From Chloroflexota bacterium (GTDB lineage Bacteria > Chloroflexota > Anaerolineae > Fen-1058), in the NCBI GenBank assembly GCA_016219235.1, contig JACRBO010000156.1, positions 1-7,752 of the forward strand: a stretch of DNA of 7,752 nucleotides, written 5' to 3'. The notes beneath the pieces were generated by a model, which was given only the letters and a program-made list of their open reading frames with translations, ran no database searches and was not told where the DNA came from. The stretch's first letter is position 1; each line of letters starts with the position of its first letter. A program made the translations under genes and the position numbers. Shown piece after piece: positions 5,651 through 7,752 of this stretch.

Positions 5651-6127
5651 ATGCTACGACGTGCAATGTTGATCATCTTCTTATTGAGCCTGGCGGGCAG
5701 TTTACTAGCTGGTTGTGGCAGTGCATCTTCGACTTCGAGCGACCACGAGCTCAAGATGGCGCCGATGTCGATGATGCCTGAAGCGGTGCAGACTGCGGCC
5801 ACCGTAACACAGCAAGCGTATCAGTTCGCCATCGCTAATCCCGATGTCATGCAGCACATCCCCTGCTACTGCGGCTGCGGCAATACACCTGCACTGCTAC
5901 CGCAGCGCGGTGCAAGTGTGGGCCATACGTCCAGTTACTCGTGCTACGTCAAGAATGTTGATGGCAAGGGCAACGTGACCTTCGATTCGCACGCCATCGG
6001 TTGCTCGATCTGCGTGGACATCACACAAGACACGATGCGCCTGACGAAACAAGGCGAGAGTCCGCAAGAGATCAAAGCCTACGTCGACAAGACATACAGC
6101 CGATTTGGCCCATCCAACATGCAATAA
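5651..6127 (+). CDS. PCYCGC-motif lipoprotein
   Basis: 158 residues from the ATG at 5651, chosen over a GTG at 5621 and an ATG at 5636 because GGAGAGG (5638-5644) sits six bases upstream and the result begins with a compact signal peptide, MLRRAMLIIFLLSLAG, ending in the lipobox LAGC (Cys22). The mature part has a short polar and Met-containing stretch (KMAPMSMMP), a helix, then HIPCYCGCG (69-77), GHTSSYSCYV (91-100), FDSHAIGCSICVDI (111-124) and GESPQEIKAYVD (135-146). This is the order of the PCYCGC-motif proteins (Pfam 'PCYCGC', function unknown). Six Cys (72, 74, 76, 98, 118, 121) plus His92 and His114 could bind a metal. About ten extra residues lie between PCYCGCG and GH compared with the short spacing I recall for relatives. 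Its place between a thiol-reducing CcdA-like protein and a CuA protein suggests a thiol-dependent copper chaperone (inference). Confidence 0.9.
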   Translation: MLRRAMLIIFLLSLAGSLLAGCGSASSTSSDHELKMAPMSMMPEAVQTAATVTQQAYQFAIANPDVMQHIPCYCGCGNTPALLPQRGASVGHTSSYSCYVKNVDGKGNVTFDSHAIGCSICVDITQDTMRLTKQGESPQEIKAYVDKTYSRFGPSNMQ

Positions 6128-6138
6128 CAACTGACCAC

Positions 6139-6144
6139 GGAGGT
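6139..6144 (+). promoter_or_regulatory. Strong Shine-Dalgarno-like GGAGGT without an evident gene
   Basis: GGAGGT lies 11 bases after the PCYCGC stop, but no ATG, GTG or TTG is found 5-10 bases downstream. The only nearby candidate is CTG at 6153, which would give a 7-residue peptide ending in TGA (6174-6176). The CuA gene cannot use it, because a TGA in its own frame at 6180-6182 lies in between. It may be a relic start, a leader peptide site, or chance. Confidence 0.35.
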
Positions 6145-6200
6145 ACGCAGTCCTGGAAATCTCGCCGTGCGTCTGACCGTGAAAGAGACTATTGGGAATC

Positions 6201-6662
6201 ATGACACGAGCTCGCTTACCGTTACGCTGGATGTTGATGGGATTGGTCGCACTCGCCTTTGCGTTCGTGCCATTCCCGATTGCGTCCGCTGCTCCCACCG
6301 ATCGGCATGTCCGCATCGAAGCCAGCAGTTTCCAATACACCCCCGAAGCGATTACCGTGAACCCTGGCGATCACGTCACGATCGATCTGGCCGCCACCGA
6401 TGTGGTGCACGGCCTCTACATCGACGGTTACGAGCTCAACGTCACCGCCGATCCGGGCCAAACGGCGTCGTTGTCATTCGTGGCCGATCGGTCCGGCACG
6501 TTTCGCTTTCGCTGTTCGGTGACGTGCGGTGCGCTGCATCCCTTTATGATCGGCAAACTCAACGTCGGTTCCAATGAACTGCTGTGGCGCGGCTTCGGCT
6601 TTGCGATGCTGGCCGCCGTGGCCGGCGTGTGGCTGGTACGCTCCGGGGACAAACGCCCATGA
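6201..6662 (+). CDS. Membrane-anchored CuA cupredoxin (cytochrome oxidase subunit II-like)
   Basis: 153 residues from the ATG at 6201; a TTG at 6192 is the only other start, as a TGA in frame at 6180-6182 blocks extension. The ribosome binding site is poor. A signal peptide (MTRARLPLRWM, hydrophobic core, ASA-AP near 31) leads to a single cupredoxin domain (about 36-122) and one C-terminal helix (about 128-146) with a basic tail. The domain has DVVHG (His70) and CSVTCGALHPFM (105-116). Cys105, Cys109, His113, Met116 and the backbone of Val107 match the spacing of the binuclear CuA site of cytochrome oxidase subunit II and NosZ. Subunit II normally has an N-terminal helix hairpin and a longer domain; here the anchor is at the C-terminus, and no subunit I is in view. 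A one-electron carrier on the outer membrane face is the likely role. The stop overlaps the start of the polyferredoxin gene (ATGA, 6659-6662), arguing for a functional pair. Confidence 0.9.
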   Translation: MTRARLPLRWMLMGLVALAFAFVPFPIASAAPTDRHVRIEASSFQYTPEAITVNPGDHVTIDLAATDVVHGLYIDGYELNVTADPGQTASLSFVADRSGTFRFRCSVTCGALHPFMIGKLNVGSNELLWRGFGFAMLAAVAGVWLVRSGDKRP

Positions 6663-7752
6663 CCTGGCACGACGTCGATGGATCGGATGGCCGCAACGAG
6701 ACGATCATCCCGCTGCTCATGCAGCCTGAGCCGCAGGCACGACAACGCGTGCAGCGCACACTCGAACCGCTGCGCACTCACCGGCGCATTGATCTGCTGC
6801 GCTGGCCGTTGATGAAGGCTTTGCTGCGCAATCGCTGGCCGCAGTTGATCGTCCGCAGCATTGCGCTGGCGGGCTTCCTCATCGCTATCATCGCCGGGTT
6901 AATCGGCACGTCGGTAGGCAGTCACAACTTCGGCATTGTGTTCGTGTGGATTGCGTGGTGGGCGCTGTTGATGTTGATCGCCGTGCCGGTCCTCGGACGC
7001 GGCTGGTGCAGCATCTGTCCCATCCCCATGCCAGGCGAGTGGCTGCAAAACGGTGCGATCCTTGGCCCCCAGAAGAAGGGGCTGGGCCTCAATCGCAAAT
7101 GGCCCAAACGCCTCCGAAACATCTGGCTGCAAAACATCGCGTTCACACTGGTCGCCTTGTTCAGCGCCGTCGTACTCACTCAACCCAGTGTCACCGCCAT
7201 AGTGTTACTCGCCTTCTTGTTCGTCGCCATCGGCACAAGTTTGATCTTTGAGCGGCGCGCGTTCTGTCGCTATCTTTGTCCGGTGGGTGGTTTCATCGGG
7301 CTGTATTCGCAACTCGCGCCGGTTGAGATTCGCGTGAAGGACACGGCTATCTGTGCCGCGCACACCGACAAATCGTGCTATGTGGGCAGCGCCGACGGCT
7401 ACGGTTGCCCGTGGCTATTGTATCCCGGTGCGCTGACCAAGAACACCTACTGCGGCACGTGCCTGGAATGTATTCGAACATGTCCGCACGACAACATTGC
7501 TTTCAACATTCGATCGTTCGGCGCGGATCTACAGCAACCGGCGGGCCGCAAGCTCGACGAAGCGTTCAAAGCCTTTATCATGCTGGGCGGCGCGATCGTG
7601 TATTCGGCGGTCATGTTAGGGCCGTGGGGCGCGCTGAAATCGGCGGCCTACAATATCGGTTCAGCGCCGTGGCTCGTCTACGCGCTGACTTTTCTCGGTT
7701 TCATCTTTGGCCTGTTGCCGGGCCTGTTTCTGCTGGCCGTCGCGCTTGGACG
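6659..7752 (+). CDS. NapH/NosR-like membrane polyferredoxin, 3' end outside window
   Basis: The frame is open from the ATG at 6659 to the window edge (364 codons seen). A soluble N-terminal stretch (about 1-60) precedes helices at about 64-84, 92-112, 160-175 and 179-197, with more at about 304-320, 336-352 and beyond. Cytoplasmic Cys motifs follow NapH/NosR: GWCSICP (116-121) after helix 2 and FCRYLCP (202-208) after helix 4. A ferredoxin region has one degenerate cluster (Cys232, Cys240, then GYGCPW with Cys250) and one canonical 4Fe-4S set, CGTCLECIRTCP (265-276). Known NapH and NosR proteins pass electrons from the quinol pool towards periplasmic reductases; a similar role feeding the overlapping CuA protein is plausible but inferred. 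There is no FMN-binding domain in the visible part, unlike full NosR. Start choice rests on the ATGA overlap; an upstream ribosome binding site is not obvious, consistent with coupled translation. Confidence 0.88.
   Translation, partial: MTWHDVDGSDGRNETIIPLLMQPEPQARQRVQRTLEPLRTHRRIDLLRWPLMKALLRNRWPQLIVRSIALAGFLIAIIAGLIGTSVGSHNFGIVFVWIAWWALLMLIAVPVLGRGWCSICPIPMPGEWLQNGAILGPQKKGLGLNRKWPKRLRNIWLQNIAFTLVALFSAVVLTQPSVTAIVLLAFLFVAIGTSLIFERRAFCRYLCPVGGFIGLYSQLAPVEIRVKDTAICAAHTDKSCYVGSADGYGCPWLLYPGALTKNTYCGTCLECIRTCPHDNIAFNIRSFGADLQQPAGRKLDEAFKAFIMLGGAIVYSAVMLGPWGALKSAAYNIGSAPWLVYALTFLGFIFGLLPGLFLLAVALG

Noticed and set aside
6167..6577. Plus-strand ORF of 136 codons from GTG/ATG-like start near 6167
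   Set aside because: It overlaps the CuA gene out of frame, its product is Arg/His-rich with no motif, while the overlapping frame has an intact CuA site and signal peptide.

Overview
All credible genes lie on the plus strand and form a dense cluster for handling copper and for redox electron transfer. I infer a bacterium of the Chloroflexota or a similar environmental, probably monoderm lineage with moderately high GC. The reasons are three secreted lipoproteins, two of them with Thr/Pro/Ala-rich linkers after the lipobox, a PCYCGC-motif lipoprotein, and the mix of small metal-motif membrane proteins. This taxonomic guess is weak because no phylogenetic marker is present. I saw no tRNA, rRNA, CRISPR array, transposase or phage gene.

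Left part (1-2662). The window opens inside a Cu(I)-exporting P1B ATPase (copA), whose C-terminal 287 residues are present. A two-domain multicopper oxidase lipoprotein follows 35 bases later; it has a methionine-rich N-terminal extension built partly from a tandem 35-codon repeat. A perfect 13-bp hairpin comes next, then a 56-codon ORF that looks like the N-terminal stub of a CbiX-type chelatase, then a small two-helix membrane protein.

Middle part (2777-4641). Four tightly coupled or overlapping genes encode a four-helix membrane protein with a CCAHH motif in a MerT-like setting, a lipoprotein with a GGGHH motif, a small membrane protein with a Met/His-rich tail, and a class I SAM methyltransferase starting at TTG. 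The stop/start overlaps suggest a single transcript.

Right part (4731-7752). A CcdA/DsbD-type thiol-redox membrane protein appears circularly permuted: the segment that is normally the first helix (LSPCVLP) is at the C-terminus. It is followed by a PCYCGC lipoprotein, a membrane-anchored mini-cupredoxin with a complete CuA ligand set, and, overlapping it by ATGA, a NapH/NosR-like polyferredoxin that runs off the window end.

Working model (inference): the ATPase exports Cu(I), the oxidase converts it to Cu(II) outside the membrane, and the His/Met/Cys-rich small proteins bind or pass metal. The CcdA-like protein would supply reducing equivalents that keep extracytoplasmic cysteines (PCYCGC, CuA) reduced for copper loading. 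The polyferredoxin plus CuA pair would form a small membrane electron-transfer module, resembling in parts the NosR-to-CuA route to nitrous oxide reductase but with no NosZ in view.
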